Positions 1 through 9,785 are shown, counted from the stretch's first letter. The stretch is DNA of 64,000 bases from Aradus depressus (GCA_963662175.1 OY759225.1:12517601-12581600); one strand, 5' to 3'. Program-made: numbers and translations. The notes: generated by a model not told the origin, from the letters alone.

Positions 1-169
1 TTTTTCATATATTAATACAATTCAAATATAAAGATGTAAATACAGTAGACTGTCCCTTATATATTGGTTATATATCGGTTCGGTTTACCGTTGTACCGCG
101 TCTCTCACACATTTTATTTTTTTATTTTTGTACTCATACATTTTCAACAATTTATTTACTTCGTGATAG

Positions 170-231
170 CTCAGGCGATATGACCTTGTAGTTAAAACCG
201 GGGCATTAGTCATAATAACAAACATAAGATA
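170..231 (+). repeat. SINE-A 3' fragment
   Basis: The 3' end of SINE-A (the block around ggcgatatgacctcgtag followed by a cccgggcatgagtcat-like stretch) is recognisable but diverged. The tRNA-like head is missing. It lies upstream of the odorant receptor exon, in what would be an upstream intron. The first 170 bases hold nothing else I can identify. Confidence 0.6.
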
Positions 232-456
232 CTGTTTGAGCATATCTGTTTACAAATAGTGAAAATCCATTTCTTCACTTCTGAACAAACTAATTTTGCT
301 ATGCATTATTGTCGTGGCGGTAGCAATGAGCCTACAATGTTGCCAGTTCACTAGAGTCATCGGTGCGGGAGACAGACGTGAGATTTGGCAACAGGGTTTT
401 CTACTTCATCCGCCTAATTTTCAAACGACTGATGTAACTCTAACTTACTATTTCAG

Positions 457-612
457 AATGGTCAGTTTAGCGAGGCCTTATACAGCATCAAGTGGTATCA
501 TTGTAGCGAAGCATTCAAGAAGGACTTACGAATTATGTTGACGGTATCTGGAAAACCGATCGCAATCACTGGCCTCAAGGTTATACCTGTTCGTTTGGAA
601 ATGTTCACCAAT
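457..612 (+). CDS. Odorant receptor (7tm_6), penultimate coding exon
   Basis: A 52-codon exon lies between a good acceptor (tactatttcag) and a good donor (AAT|gtaagt). Its translation begins NGQFSEALYSIKWY and includes FKKDLRIML, GKPIAITGLKVIPV and LEMFTN. This is the usual pattern of the last intracellular loop and TM7 start of insect odorant receptors: a SEALY..W motif, a basic K-K-D-L stretch, a P-I-I/T-GLK block, then L-E-F-T. Such receptors form ligand-gated channels with Orco in sensory neuron membranes. The exon ends in phase 0 and joins in frame to 2882. Upstream exons are outside the window or unrecognised. A hydrophobic open stretch at about 281-400 could be a degraded upstream exon, but I could not give it a valid acceptor. 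Whether the gene is functional cannot be judged. Confidence 0.75.
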
Positions 613-677
613 GTAAGTAGCAATTATCATATTATTGTAAAATGATTAATTTATGATTATTACTAGGTCATGTCATG

Positions 678-1122
678 CAGGGGTGGGGGAGAGGGATATG
701 GGGGATCAATCCCCCCTCCCCCCGAAATTAGAAAAAAATAGTCCTTTTTGTAAATAATAAAACTATTTTTACTTGCCAACTATTGACATAAAATATTTTC
801 CTACTAGAGGTCGTACGGATCCTGGTGAAGCTTGACCTTGGGCAGAGAAAGCAGTTCGAAAATATTTTATTTAAGCCTAAAACAATATGACAAGAACATT
901 TTCCCAACAATTCACAATTCATAGGTTTTTAAATAGTGGAGCTACACTTTTCTGTAGCAACAAGTGAACGGTCTTTCTCAACCCTTAGACGTATGGAAAG
1001 CTATATCAGAAATAGTACTAGCCAAGACAGATTGCATGGGATTAGCTCTCATGACAATACACAGAGACATTCATCTAGACCCTGAAACAGTTTTAAACAA
1101 TCTTGCACAATCAAAAGTTTGA
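678..1122 (+). pseudogene. hAT transposon relic (C-terminal dimerisation domain)
   Basis: The stretch starts with a CAGGGGTGGGGGA-type end and a C/G-rich block, typical of degraded hAT elements. From about 951 it reads VATSERSFSTLRRMESYIRN and then RLHG. After a one-base frameshift it continues GLALMTIHRDIHLDPETVL to a stop at 1122. This matches the hAT C-terminal dimerisation region (SERSFS.LRR.K ... L..L..L.IHR). Only the last part of the transposase is present. It is a dead copy in the odorant receptor intron. Confidence 0.75.
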
Positions 1123-1186
1123 AGACTTGAATTAATTTTGTAATAACCCTAAAACAATTAACTATGAATACACACACATACTGTGG

Positions 1187-2555
1187 CGTTCAAAAGTATT
1201 TGCACAAGCAATATTTTACTCATAATCATAGTAAGGGATAACTAAAAAAATCATATAACTAGATATACAAAAACGTTATTTATTTATGCATATATTTGCG
1301 TAAAAACCGTTAATGCGAAATAAGAATACATATTTTTACAACAATTTTCTTGAAAAAGCTCCGTTCAAAAGTATTTGCACAAATTATACTGGTTATTTTA
1401 ATTAGTACAGTAATTCTATACCTAAGTGTGTTTACTCTTTTTGTTTACATTTCCTTTCTCACTCAATTAGGGATTAACATTCTTCAGAATAGTCTACTAT
1501 TTTAATCCAGTCTCAGTCAACATGGCACCGAAGAAACGTGAGTTATCCCAGGCAGTAAGGGGAAATATTATTTTATTGAGCAACCAAGGCAAAACCTACC
1601 GTGAAATTGGGAATATTTTAAATTAAAATTTTTCTACAGTCCGTTATCTCATAAAAAGGTTCGAGGAGACAGGAAATACGTTAAATAAGCAACGAACAGG
1701 ACGACCAAGGGCTCTGACATAACGGGAGTGTAGGGATATCGTATGGGAAGTAAAGGCACACCCATCCACAAGTGGTTGGCAATTAGTCAATAAGGTCGAA
1801 TTGACTACTGAAAAACGTGTGAGTGAATCAACAGTAAAAAGAGCGCTCTATAAAGCTGATTTTCATGGAAGAGTTCCAAGGAAAAAACCCTTCATATCTG
1901 AGGTCAACAGGAAAAAAAGGTTGGAATTTGCAAAAACCCATCTCAGCAAGCCAATGGAATTTTGGCAAAGCGTCCTCTTTAGTGATAAGAGCAAATTTAA
2001 CGTTTTTGGAAGTGACGGGAAAAAATATATCTGGCGAAAACCAAATAAAGAGCTTAAACGCCTTAATGTCACACCTACGATAAAACATGGTGGAGGTCAT
2101 GTGATGGTCTGGGGGTGTGTGGCTTATAATGGGGTAGGCAATCTTGTCCCAATTGAATCTGTCATGACTGCTGATACCTACGTCAACATTTTGCGCCATA
2201 ATCTCCGAGCTAGTGCCATCAAATTGAATATGGAAAATATTTTTATATTCCAACAGGACAATGATCCAAAACACAAGGCCAATAAAACCAGAGAATGGCT
2301 TCTTTATAATGCGCCCAGGATGCTACAAACCCCTCCACAATCTCCAGATTTAAATATTATAGAACATGTTTGGAACTATTTAGTCCTTAACATTCGAAAA
2401 CATAAAATTAAGGAAAAAAATAATTTAAAAGACATTTTATTGGACGAGTGGAATAAAGTTGACATTAACTTCATAAAAATTTAGTTAATTCCATGCCAAG
2501 GAGGCTTCAGGCTGTGATAGACGCCAATGCACTTTATACCAAGTATTAAAAATAT
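1187..2555 (+). mobile_element. Tc1-like element, broken and 3' truncated
   Basis: The left end carries two direct copies of a 21-bp motif beginning CGTTCAAAAGTATTTGC, at 1187-1207 and 1362-1382. This is an IR/DR-type arrangement like that of Sleeping Beauty and relatives. A transposase reading frame (1522-2484) follows. No matching right inverted end is visible: about 70 bp after the stop the sequence passes into a different MITE (family V, from 2561). The element sits in the last intron of the odorant receptor gene, in the gene's orientation. Confidence 0.8.
1522..2484 (+). pseudogene. Tc1-like transposase, two or more premature stops
   Basis: Reading from ATG 1522 gives MAPKKRELSQAVRGNIILLS, a typical Tc1 N-terminus with paired HTH domains, followed by KTYREIGNILN. 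It is broken by stops at about 1624 and about 1720 (after a GRPRALT motif). It is then open from 1801 to 2484. Catalytic-domain landmarks are visible: VLFSDKSKFNVFG (first D), MVWGCVAYNG, IFQQDNDPKHKA (second D) and PPQSPDLNIIEHVWN (third acidic residue, E, so a DD34E arrangement). DNA cutting and strand transfer would be its ancestral role. The stops in the DNA-binding half make it non-functional. Confidence 0.85.
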
Positions 2556-2560
2556 ATGTA

Positions 2561-2823
2561 TATCTGTGGTCACAGGGAATAAATTGGTAAGTCTAAATTC
2601 GTAACTTTTCAGGGCAGCACTTTTTAACTTTTGCATTAATCGTGTAAATCCAGTTTTTGGAATAAACAAATTATGTTTGCATCATTATTAATCATATACC
2701 TTCTAAATCTATAGGAGTGAATGAAAATGAATATTGTTAATCCTTTCTTGGATTTTCCCTTAGTTACCTAATCATTCCCCATCACTTACCTAATTATTAA
2801 CCATACTTTTTGAAATACTCGTA
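2561..2823 (+). mobile_element. Family V MITE, left part
   Basis: Starts with TATCTGTGGTCACAGGGAAT and is nearly identical, for about 260 bp, to the left part of the complete element at 37063-37614. A shorter copy is at 18239-18410. The right inverted end is absent. It has replaced the 3' end of the Tc1 relic and ends about 60 bp before the last odorant receptor exon. Confidence 0.8.
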
Positions 2824-2881
2824 ATACCCCTGTTCAATTATGATAACTACATTTGTTTGTTTTTGTTTTTTTGTATTCTAG

Positions 2882-2935
2882 GTAATGAACTCGGCTTATT
2901 CCTTCTACAATTTGCTTACGGCCTTTTCAGAATAA
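2882..2935 (+). CDS. Odorant receptor, last coding exon
   Basis: After a T-rich tract and acceptor (tattctag) comes an 18-codon open exon. It reads VMNSAYSFYNLLTAFSE and then TAA. Insect odorant receptors end almost universally with a short exon of this kind (V.N.AYSFY.LL.......). It joins in phase 0 to the exon at 457-612. The combined C-terminus of about 69 residues has no stop or shift, so this end of the gene looks intact despite about 2.2 kb of transposon debris in the intron. Confidence 0.8.
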   Translation, partial: VMNSAYSFYNLLTAFSE

Positions 2936-2953
2936 TTTAAAATGATTTTGTAG

Positions 2954-2959
2954 AATAAA
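2954..2959 (+). promoter_or_regulatory. Likely polyadenylation signal of the odorant receptor gene
   Basis: AATAAA lies 19 bp after the stop codon of the odorant receptor. The very short 3' UTR is plausible, but AATAAA is common in AT-rich DNA. Confidence 0.4.
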
Positions 2960-3091
2960 TTTAGCCTTATCAGATTATGGCACATAGATTAAATGTAATG
3001 TAAATATAAAATAAATATTTAAAATTAAATATTAGAAATATTTTAAAATTAAAATTTTTAAAATATATATTTGTTATTTTATTTTGAACAG

Positions 3092-3201
3092 AAGAAGGAT
3101 GGGAAGGGGTGATCGAAGAAGGTAATCATCGCCTCGTTCCCATGATGCCACAGCCTTATCTTCACATGGTAGCCAATACATGTTATGAACACACAATTTG
3201 A
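3092..3201 (+). other. Possible terminal coding exon, unrecognised
   Basis: An acceptor-like TTTTGAACAG is followed by 110 bp open in one frame, reading EEGWEGVIEEGNHRLVPMMP, then QPYLHMVANT and a TGA stop. AATAAA follows about 15 bp later. The composition is less AT-rich than the surroundings and looks protein-coding. It needs an upstream exon ending in phase 1. The odorant receptor exon at 612 ends in phase 0, so this is not an alternative end of that gene. It could be a stray exon fragment moved by transposition. No family recognised. Confidence 0.3.
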
Positions 3202-3327
3202 AACTTGAATGTAAAATAAACTTATCTTGAATTTTTACATTAAATTTTTCCAGTTAATTAAGTTATAATTTTTAAATGAAATATTTAATTAAATGTTTTT
3301 AGTGAATTTGTGTTTTGTACAATCAAA

Positions 3328-3436
3328 GAAAGGGTCTAGCCGGATAAGAGTGCGAAAACTGCCCCCAACGATTTTCGAATGGGCGATTGACCGACAGTTT
3401 GCACATGTAAAAAAACATTTTTCCTGAAAATTTCAG
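3328..3436 (+). repeat. Detached copy of the fold-back element's terminal 110 bp
   Basis: The sequence starting AAAGGGTCTAGCCGGATAAG is nearly identical to 4409-4518 and is the reverse complement of 7614-7724. It stops abruptly at ...TTTCAGCTCCC, where gag-like sequence begins. The result is an open frame on the minus strand that runs from gag into this terminal repeat. Confidence 0.85.
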
Positions 3437-4168
3437 CTCCCTTGTGAGACACTTGCAACATTGTTGGGTTCTTGGTACGTAGGGCATAACTTCACATCTC
3501 ACATAAAGTATACTAACTACTTCCGGTAAAACCTGTCCTCTAAACGTTAATAAAATCGTCTGGGTGGGAACTAATTGTTTATTTTCCTTCCTAAAAAGTC
3601 TACGAGCCCCTACAACACTGCAGTGACGCACAGATCTCTCGATTTTAAGAAGGTTCAATATGTCCTCGTCTGATAGTTCCTGACAAACTCCACGAATAAT
3701 GACTTTCTTCTCTAACATAAAATTAGGCGCATAGGCTAGCAAATTATTTACAGTTGTATTACTATTAACAGTTTTGATAAGTAGATTGGCACTTTCGTAA
3801 TTACTAAGTTCCACCTTCACTCTGTTTCGACCGATAGATTTTATTTGTAAAATATTTTTTTGTACTCCAGGTACGCCCTTATAAATAAGAGAGCCTAAAG
3901 CCATTGGATGTAATTTTCCTATATTTTTATCTGTGGATTTCGATTCAATGAAGACATAAAATGGGCCTTCATCAAAATATTCGTATGATCTAGGGTTAAA
4001 ATGTTTACTATCATCTTTATTAATCTGTTTTTCATTTCCTTCTGGTTTGCTATTAGAAATATTCAACTCCGTATCACATCCATTTACTTCGACCAAACTT
4101 ACACTCTCCATTTCATCACCCTTGCCAATGTCGGGAGGGATACCCCTCCCATCACTTTCAGAAGTCAT
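3437..4168 (-). pseudogene. LINE-type gag-like ORF1, truncated at the first zinc knuckle
   Basis: Minus strand. ATG is at 4168, starting MTSESDGRGIPPDIGKGDEM. The protein has an acidic N-terminus, then an RRM/gag-like region (PFYVFIESKS, VIIRGVCQELSDEDIL, RHCSVVGARRLFR) and reaches PRTQQCCKCL, the start of a CCHC zinc knuckle. There it is cut and continues in frame into the fold-back terminal repeat (TRELKFSG..., stop at about 3323). Nucleic-acid-binding ORF1 proteins of I/Jockey/R1-type non-LTR retrotransposons have this layout. The overlapping second piece at 6290-6610 preserves both knuckles. 4169-4408 looks like the 5' UTR of the same element. Confidence 0.65.
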
Positions 4169-5265
4169 TCCAAATTAAAAACTACCAGAAACTACAGTAG
4201 TAAGTATCGCAAGAAACCAAAAAATTAAAAATTAAATTACGAAATAACTATATAGAAAAAACAGAAAAAATATATATATTAATACGACTTATTGTGAGTA
4301 GGCTCGAGCTTGTAGATCCGCACGGGTCCAAGGTCTGGCATACACTGGAGAGGAGTGTTGGGTGATGTCACATACCCTAGTTTGAGCAGAACGTTTAAGG
4401 ATGCTAGGAAAGGGTCTAGCGGGATAAGAGTGCGAAAACTGCCCCCAACGATTTTCGAATGGGCGATTGACCGACAGTTTGCACATGTAAAAAAACATTT
4501 TTCCTGAAAATTTCAGCTCCCAACTCCCATTATTCGATGAGAAAAAAAATAAAAAGGCAATTTTGATTTTTTTTTTTTCTTTCAGGTTGTTGCAAGTATG
4601 CAACTGTCGATTTTTTTTTAAGTTCTTATGCTTCAAATACACCTCTATAGTATTTTTTTATTATCTTCCGATTTAAATTCGATTTTTCATCGAATTTTAA
4701 AAAATCCAAAATGGATTTTTTGAATGTTATTTTTGAGTGACACTCACCAAATTTTCACAGAATATGTGTTTTTTATATCAAAATATTCCCTAATTTTTTC
4801 AAATTTTTTGGTGTAGTGCAACAATGTTAAAAAAAATAAAAAATAATTGTTTTCGGTTATTTCCGTTTATATCTATGTAGGTATATGATATTATGCATTT
4901 TTATTAAAATAATGTTGTAAAATATACATATTTTTTATTTTTGCTAAATACAATATAAAGCAGTAATTTTTTGAACGGTTGTTAACAGTAGGTACTATTT
5001 TTTTCAACTTAATTTTATGAAGAATGTTTTTTTAATTAGAATTTTGCCGTGGTCGGAAATCGAACCGCCCTAACCGCCTTCACGAGAAATTGCGCACTAC
5101 TCAATAATTATTATTCTCATAATAATAATAATAATATTATTCATTCCTTTCTTATCCCTCCCCTCACTTCCATCTAATTATCATCCATGCAGTTGACAAG
5201 TGATGGAACGCTTCACGTAAAACCTTTCCTTTCATTACTTCGAAACTCTGAAGTCAACAAATGGA

Positions 5266-5805
5266 AAATAAATAAAACTCCGTGGGGCTGAACAAGGGTA
5301 CAGTTTGTATTATAAACATGTTGAACTTCCATTTAGTATTTATTAGGTCGTGGATGAAGATGGTAGCAATACCGAAAGTGCTCTCACAGATGTGTTACAT
5401 ATTTTGTGAAATAGACAATATTTTTTTTAAAAACATAAGTTTTTCTTTACATTTTTAAAAATAAATTGACGTTTGTCAGTCTGTGTATATTTATCATTTA
5501 GGATAGGAAAGCGAGTGGCGCTTCAACTGTTTTTTGGGGTTCAGCAGAAGAGTGGGGATGCAAACCCACAAATAACGTTCGTCAGAGGGCTCTATCAGAA
5601 TTTCCTCTGATTGTCATGGTTGACTTTAGTATGTATATATATTTTGTTATATTATGACTGACTTGCTCTCATTTGTCAATTATAAGTTCTATGTTTTCTG
5701 TTTTCTTTGTATTAATCTGAATTAAATTTTTGCATTTATCAGCCATAAAAATCATAAATTTTGAAACAGAGGAAATACGTGTAACAATAATCTCAGTGTT
5801 GTTAT
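5266..5805 (+). other. Unpaired segment in the left fold-back arm with exon-like ORFs
   Basis: This block has no partner in the right arm. Two stretches look coding on the plus strand. After a tattag acceptor at about 5345, VVDEDGSNTESALTDVLHIL ends in TGA. After a catttag acceptor at about 5500, a frame reads DRKASGASTVFWGSAEEWGC and then KPTNNVRQRALSEFP. Base composition is more balanced than in the arms. It could be host exons captured by the element, or element sequence lost from the other arm. Neither piece is recognised. Confidence 0.35.
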
Positions 5806-5943
5806 TAAAAATAACATTTTCATTATTTTGTATAAAATTATTATTCATTGATTGAACGTATGTAATAAATAACTCGTGTTATTTTTATACTAATTCAGCA
5901 TGTAAGAATAATATTTTATAATATATTTTCATTAATATTCTAG

Positions 5944-6290
5944 AATGTCAGCAACTTCCGGAAAGTGCATCAATTGTGATGCTATTTTTAAGAAATACAA
6001 CAGGATGTAAAAATATTATTTCTACGCAATTTGATGCGGACGCTACAAAAAAAATTGGGAAAAACGTTACGTATTGTGCAATCAGTGTCGTATTTCTTTG
6101 AGCAGACCAGTCGAAAATAAAAATACTGATGATTCATCAAAAAAAAGCAGTGAATTTCAACCCTCAATTTCTTTCTCAATCATCTTCAACTACTATTTCG
6201 CCACAATCATCAACAGAAGATCCTTCATTTATCTTCAATGAAAGAATGGGCAAAGAATTAGAACATGTAGAAATGTCATTTTCCGGAATC
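5944..6290 (+). pseudogene. Element-encoded zinc-finger ORF relic
   Basis: ATG 5944 begins MSATSGKCINCDAIFKKYNR and stops. Continuing in shifted frames gives WEKRYVLCNQC, then a Ser/Gln-rich tail (QSSSTTISPQSSTEDPSFIF) up to 6290, where the gag fragment interrupts it. The CxxC...CNQC spacing resembles a single zinc-binding finger of GATA or similar type; this is inference only. The beginning of the same ORF appears inverted in the right arm (6614-6730), so the coding region overlaps the arm. Confidence 0.35.
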
Positions 6291-6610
6291 ATTTCGACTC
6301 ACAAATACTTATTCCCACGATCGTACAATCTTGTTTGTCATGAGCGTCTCCACATTTCGAACATCTGACTGCACTTTTACAAATCCGATTGACATGCCCC
6401 CAACGGAGACACTTGTAACATTGTTGGGTTCTTGGTACGTAGGGCATAACTTCACATCTCACATAAAGTATACTAACTACTTCCGGTAAAACCTGTCCTC
6501 TAAACGTTAATAAAATCGTCTGGGTGGGAACTAATTGTTTATTTTCCTTCCTAAAAAGTCTACGAGCCCCTACAACACTGCAGTGACGCACAGATCTCTC
6601 GATTTTAAGA
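6290..6610 (-). pseudogene. Second gag-like ORF1 fragment with two CCHC zinc knuckles
   Basis: Minus strand. The frame includes RHCSVVGARRLFRKENKQLV and PRTQQCYKCLRWGHVNRICK, then CSKCGDAHDKQDC. Two CCHC knuckles (C-x2-C-x4-H-x4-C) are intact. About 210 bp (6402-6610) are nearly identical to 3437-3650, so the window contains two pieces of the same ORF1. This one lies between the fold-back arms. The other is fused to a spare terminal repeat. Confidence 0.75.
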
Positions 6611-7857
6611 AATTTTTTTTTGCTAAAGCGTCTGCATCAAATTGCGTAGAGATAATTTTTTACAACCTGTTGTTTTTCTTAAATAACAACACAATTGATG
6701 CACTTTCCGGAAGTAGCTGACATTCTAAAATATTAATGAAAATATATTATAAAATAATTTTCTTAACGCTGAATTAGTATAAAAATAACACGAGTTATTA
6801 TATTACATACGTTCAATCAATGAATATTAATTTTATTATTCGGAAAATGAAAATGTTATTCTTAATTTATTTATTTATTTTCCATTTGTTGACTTCAGAG
6901 GTTCGAAGCAATGAAAGGAAAGGTTTTACGTGAAGCGTTCCATCACTTGTCAACTGCATGGATGATGATTAGATGGAAGTGAGGGGAGGGATAAGAAAGG
7001 AATGAATAATATTATTATTATTATTATGAGAATAATAATTATTGAGTAGGCGGTCTCGTGAAGGCGGTTAGGGCGGTTCGATTTCCGGCAAAAATCTAAT
7101 TAAAAAAACATTCTTCATAAAATTAAGTTGAAAAAAATAGTACCTACTGTTAACAACCGTTCAAAAAATTACTGCTTTATATTGTCATTTTGCAAAAATA
7201 AAAAATATGTATATTTTACAACATTATTTTAATAAAAATTCATAATATCATATACGTAGATATAAACGGAAATAACCAAAAACAATTATTTTTTATTTTT
7301 TTTAACATTGTTGCACCACAACAACAAATTTGAAAAAATTAGGGAATATTTTGATATAAAAAACACATATTCTGTGAAAATTTGGTGAGTGTCACTCAAA
7401 AATAACATTCAAAAAATCCATTTTGGATTTTTTAAAATTCGATGAAAAATCGACTTTAAATCGGAAGATAATAAAAAAATACTATAGAGGTGTATTTGAA
7501 GCATAAGAACTTAAAAAAAAATCGACAGTTGCATACTTGCAACAACCTGAAAGAAAAAAAAAAAAAATCAAAATTGCTTTTTTATTTTTTTTCTCATCGA
7601 ATAATGGGAGTTGGGAGCTGAAATTTTCAGGAAAAATGTTTTTTTACATGTGCAAACTGTCGGTCAATCGCCCATTCGAAAATCGTTGGGGGCAGTTTTC
7701 GCACTCTTATCCGGCTAGACCCTTTATAAACATTATATCAGTTAACTAATTCAAATATGAAGTAGTGATTACTTAATTTCTTTGTGTAGTGTATATAAAA
7801 TATAATGGATTCTAAATATATTTGGAATGTTCATCAATATATTGGAAAAAAATATAT

Positions 7858-8345
7858 ACACCACAAGTCAAAAGTATTTGTCCACCTTTATTTTCTTAAA
7901 AAATACATATTTTAAGAATTATAACAACATTTTTTGAACCAAGAAATAAATATTTATAATAATAAGATGTTCTATAATATAGTTTAAACATAAATAAAAA
8001 AAAATAATTTAAAAATTAAACAGAGTATTTGTTGACATGTCAGTCTTTGACAGATATTACAGTTCTACATATTCTAGGCATTATTTTAATAAGTTTCTCC
8101 AATTTTTCTGCAGAAATCTTCTTCCATTGATCCTGTAAAATTCTCCAGAGATCCTGTTTGTTAGTTGGAGCTAACCCTCTCACATTCCTATCCAACTCAT
8201 CCCATAAAAGCTTGATTGGGTTAAGGACGGGAGATTATGGTGGCCAAATATTTATGTTTATTTTCTCCTGTTGAACCGGGTGCTCAAGAAATGTTTCTTT
8301 CACCAGAAGAAATTGCATTCTCCTCCAGGATTTTTTGTTTTAAAC
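7858..8345 (-). pseudogene. Tc1-like transposase relic, C-terminal part
   Basis: The left end (CACAAGTCAAAAGTATTTG) resembles Tc1 inverted ends. Read on the minus strand, 8050-8345 matches the + strand relic at 11640-11930. Recognisable are WPP.SPVLNPIKLLWDELDR and KQDLWRILQDQWKKISAEKL. The N-terminal and central parts are missing. Same family as 11313-11930 but different from the element at 1187. 7725-7857 between it and the fold-back is AT-rich with nothing recognised. Confidence 0.75.
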
Positions 8346-8721
8346 CTTATTGTAACCTTCTGTATAATTTTAAATTCAAAATAAAATTGTAATTACTATT
8401 TCTCAACACTAATCAGTCTAGTGAACAATTATTTATGATATTTTATTACCTGTTTGCTTCTCCCTACTGTTTGCGACTTTGTTAGCCTTTAAAAGAACGT
8501 ACAGAAATAACCCTGAGATAGAGTTGTAGAGAGCTGGTGAGCCTTAATTATAAAATAATTCATAGATATCCCACGCAACAGCAATCTCAATATATATAAG
8601 TTATATGTTTGTAGTGCTAACTAAATAAAAATTATCATAAGTTAAATTGTTCATTTTCTTTACAGAAAATTTTTTCCTGAGAATTATTTCGTTAAAATAG
8701 GAATTAATGATGTGTATTAGA
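8346..8721. other. Unassigned AT-rich spacer
   Basis: About 375 bp with no open frame, repeat or element that I recognise. Confidence 0.5.
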
Positions 8722-9003
8722 GGTTAGGTTAGGTTTTATGACTCATGCCCGGGCTTTAGCTACGATATCGCCTTCTACCAGAGCGCTCTTTTGTCACTCT
8801 GGTGGACATGAGCCCAACTCTACTCTGGTAGTCCTAAATTTTGCCTTTCCTAAAATTTTATTGCACCTAGGGCAGGGGTCTTTAACGAGAACCTGACATC
8901 GTACAGGCTCAGGACCATCGCTTAACGTTTCATCCGAAGATAAAATAAACTAAGGGCCTCGGCCGGGTTTCGAACCCACGTTCTTGAGCTCAGTAGGCAA
9001 GGG
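8722..9003 (-). mobile_element. SINE-A, 5' truncated
   Basis: Minus-strand copy ending in GGTTAGGTTAGG at 8722, the complement of the CCTAA-type tail. It covers the body and the B-box region (gggtttcgaacccacg) but stops before the A box. 9004-9414 beyond it has no recognisable feature. Confidence 0.85.
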
Positions 9004-9414
9004 AAGAGAAGAGGGAATCCTTACATGTGGAGGCCTTGAAATTTTCTAAGCTGTGGTCAGCAAATGGTTCACAACACAATATAACGATTTTTGTCTTTTT
9101 ATTTTTTGATGTGTGTGTTTTGGTTTCGGTTACAAGGTCAGAAAAGTTCTCCCTGAAACTTTTTTTCATGAAAAATCGGTTCAGCCAAGAAAAGGCTAAT
9201 GGTTATGTACCTTGTTGGGCTTATTAAAGGTTTGTTGGTGAATCATAGCGTGAATTAATCAACTAAATACTCTTTCTCTGAAACCAATTTAAAGATGGGG
9301 TTGAAAATTAATTGTATTTATTCATTAATTTATAATTGTTTAATATTTATTTTATTTTTTATATATGGTTATAGTTACATTTTTCACTTTTTTCTTTTCT
9401 ATATCTCGCACATT

Positions 9415-9785
9415 GGGACCTGATGAATGGACGTAAGAACGTCGTGAAACATCGTTGGGATAAAAACACTTCCGAAGAGTTTTGTTTTTTGAAAAATAGT
9501 TATCTTAATTTTTATTAAATTGAAAAATGTGTCTACTTATTATAAACGTATCATGTAGGTATTAATTTTGTTTATGTACTCATATATTTTTAAGTATTTA
9601 TTTATTCAGTTTTTATTAATTCCATTTTACTTGTTTTAATAGTTTTGTTGTTACTACTAATCATAGATGTGTTAGACTCAAGTAGTTATAAATCTAATTT
9701 ATAAGCTATTTTAATGTATAAATCCTTTTGTCGTATCCTATTACCATGTATTGATTTAACGGAAATAAATGTATTATTATTTTTT
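9415..9785 (+). repeat. Family E repeat (LINE 3'-end-like) with hammerhead-like motif
   Basis: Nearly identical over about 330 bp to 57290-57645. It begins with CCTGATGAATGGACGTAAGA and then ACGTCGTGAAACATCG. It ends with ggaaataaatgtattattat, a short TTA-type tail typical of 3' ends of non-LTR or Penelope-like elements. The first 35 bases have the CTGATGA...GAAA layout of a hammerhead core with a plausible GGACGT/ACGTC stem. No coding sequence. Confidence 0.6.

Larger units (their letters stand above)
4409..7724. mobile_element. Composite fold-back transposon with arms over 1 kb
   Basis: The ends are inverted copies of AAAGGGTCTAGC..GATAAG (left at 4409, right ending at 7724). Pairing continues inward: 4409-5265 matches 6880-7724, and 5806-6055 matches 6614-6850. 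The left arm has an extra 540 bp (5266-5805) absent from the right arm. Between the arms lies a short element ORF relic (5944-6290) and an inserted gag-like fragment on the minus strand (6290-6610). No clear target-site duplication was found, which fits a rearranged composite. I do not recognise the superfamily. Such very long inverted repeats are seen in fold-back elements and some non-autonomous DNA transposons. Confidence 0.8.

Noticed and set aside
281..450. Upstream odorant receptor exon
   Set aside because: The hydrophobic frame SSLLNKLILLCIIVVAVAMS looks like a membrane helix. An in-frame stop precedes it with no acceptor between, and no donor leads in phase to 457.
1828..2274. 148-codon minus-strand ORF
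   Set aside because: It is the antisense shadow of the Tc1 transposase frame, which has the family motifs on the plus strand.
5344..5640. Intact host gene in the fold-back
   Set aside because: The two open stretches do not splice together in phase and lack flanking exons, so they are reported only as exon-like fragments.
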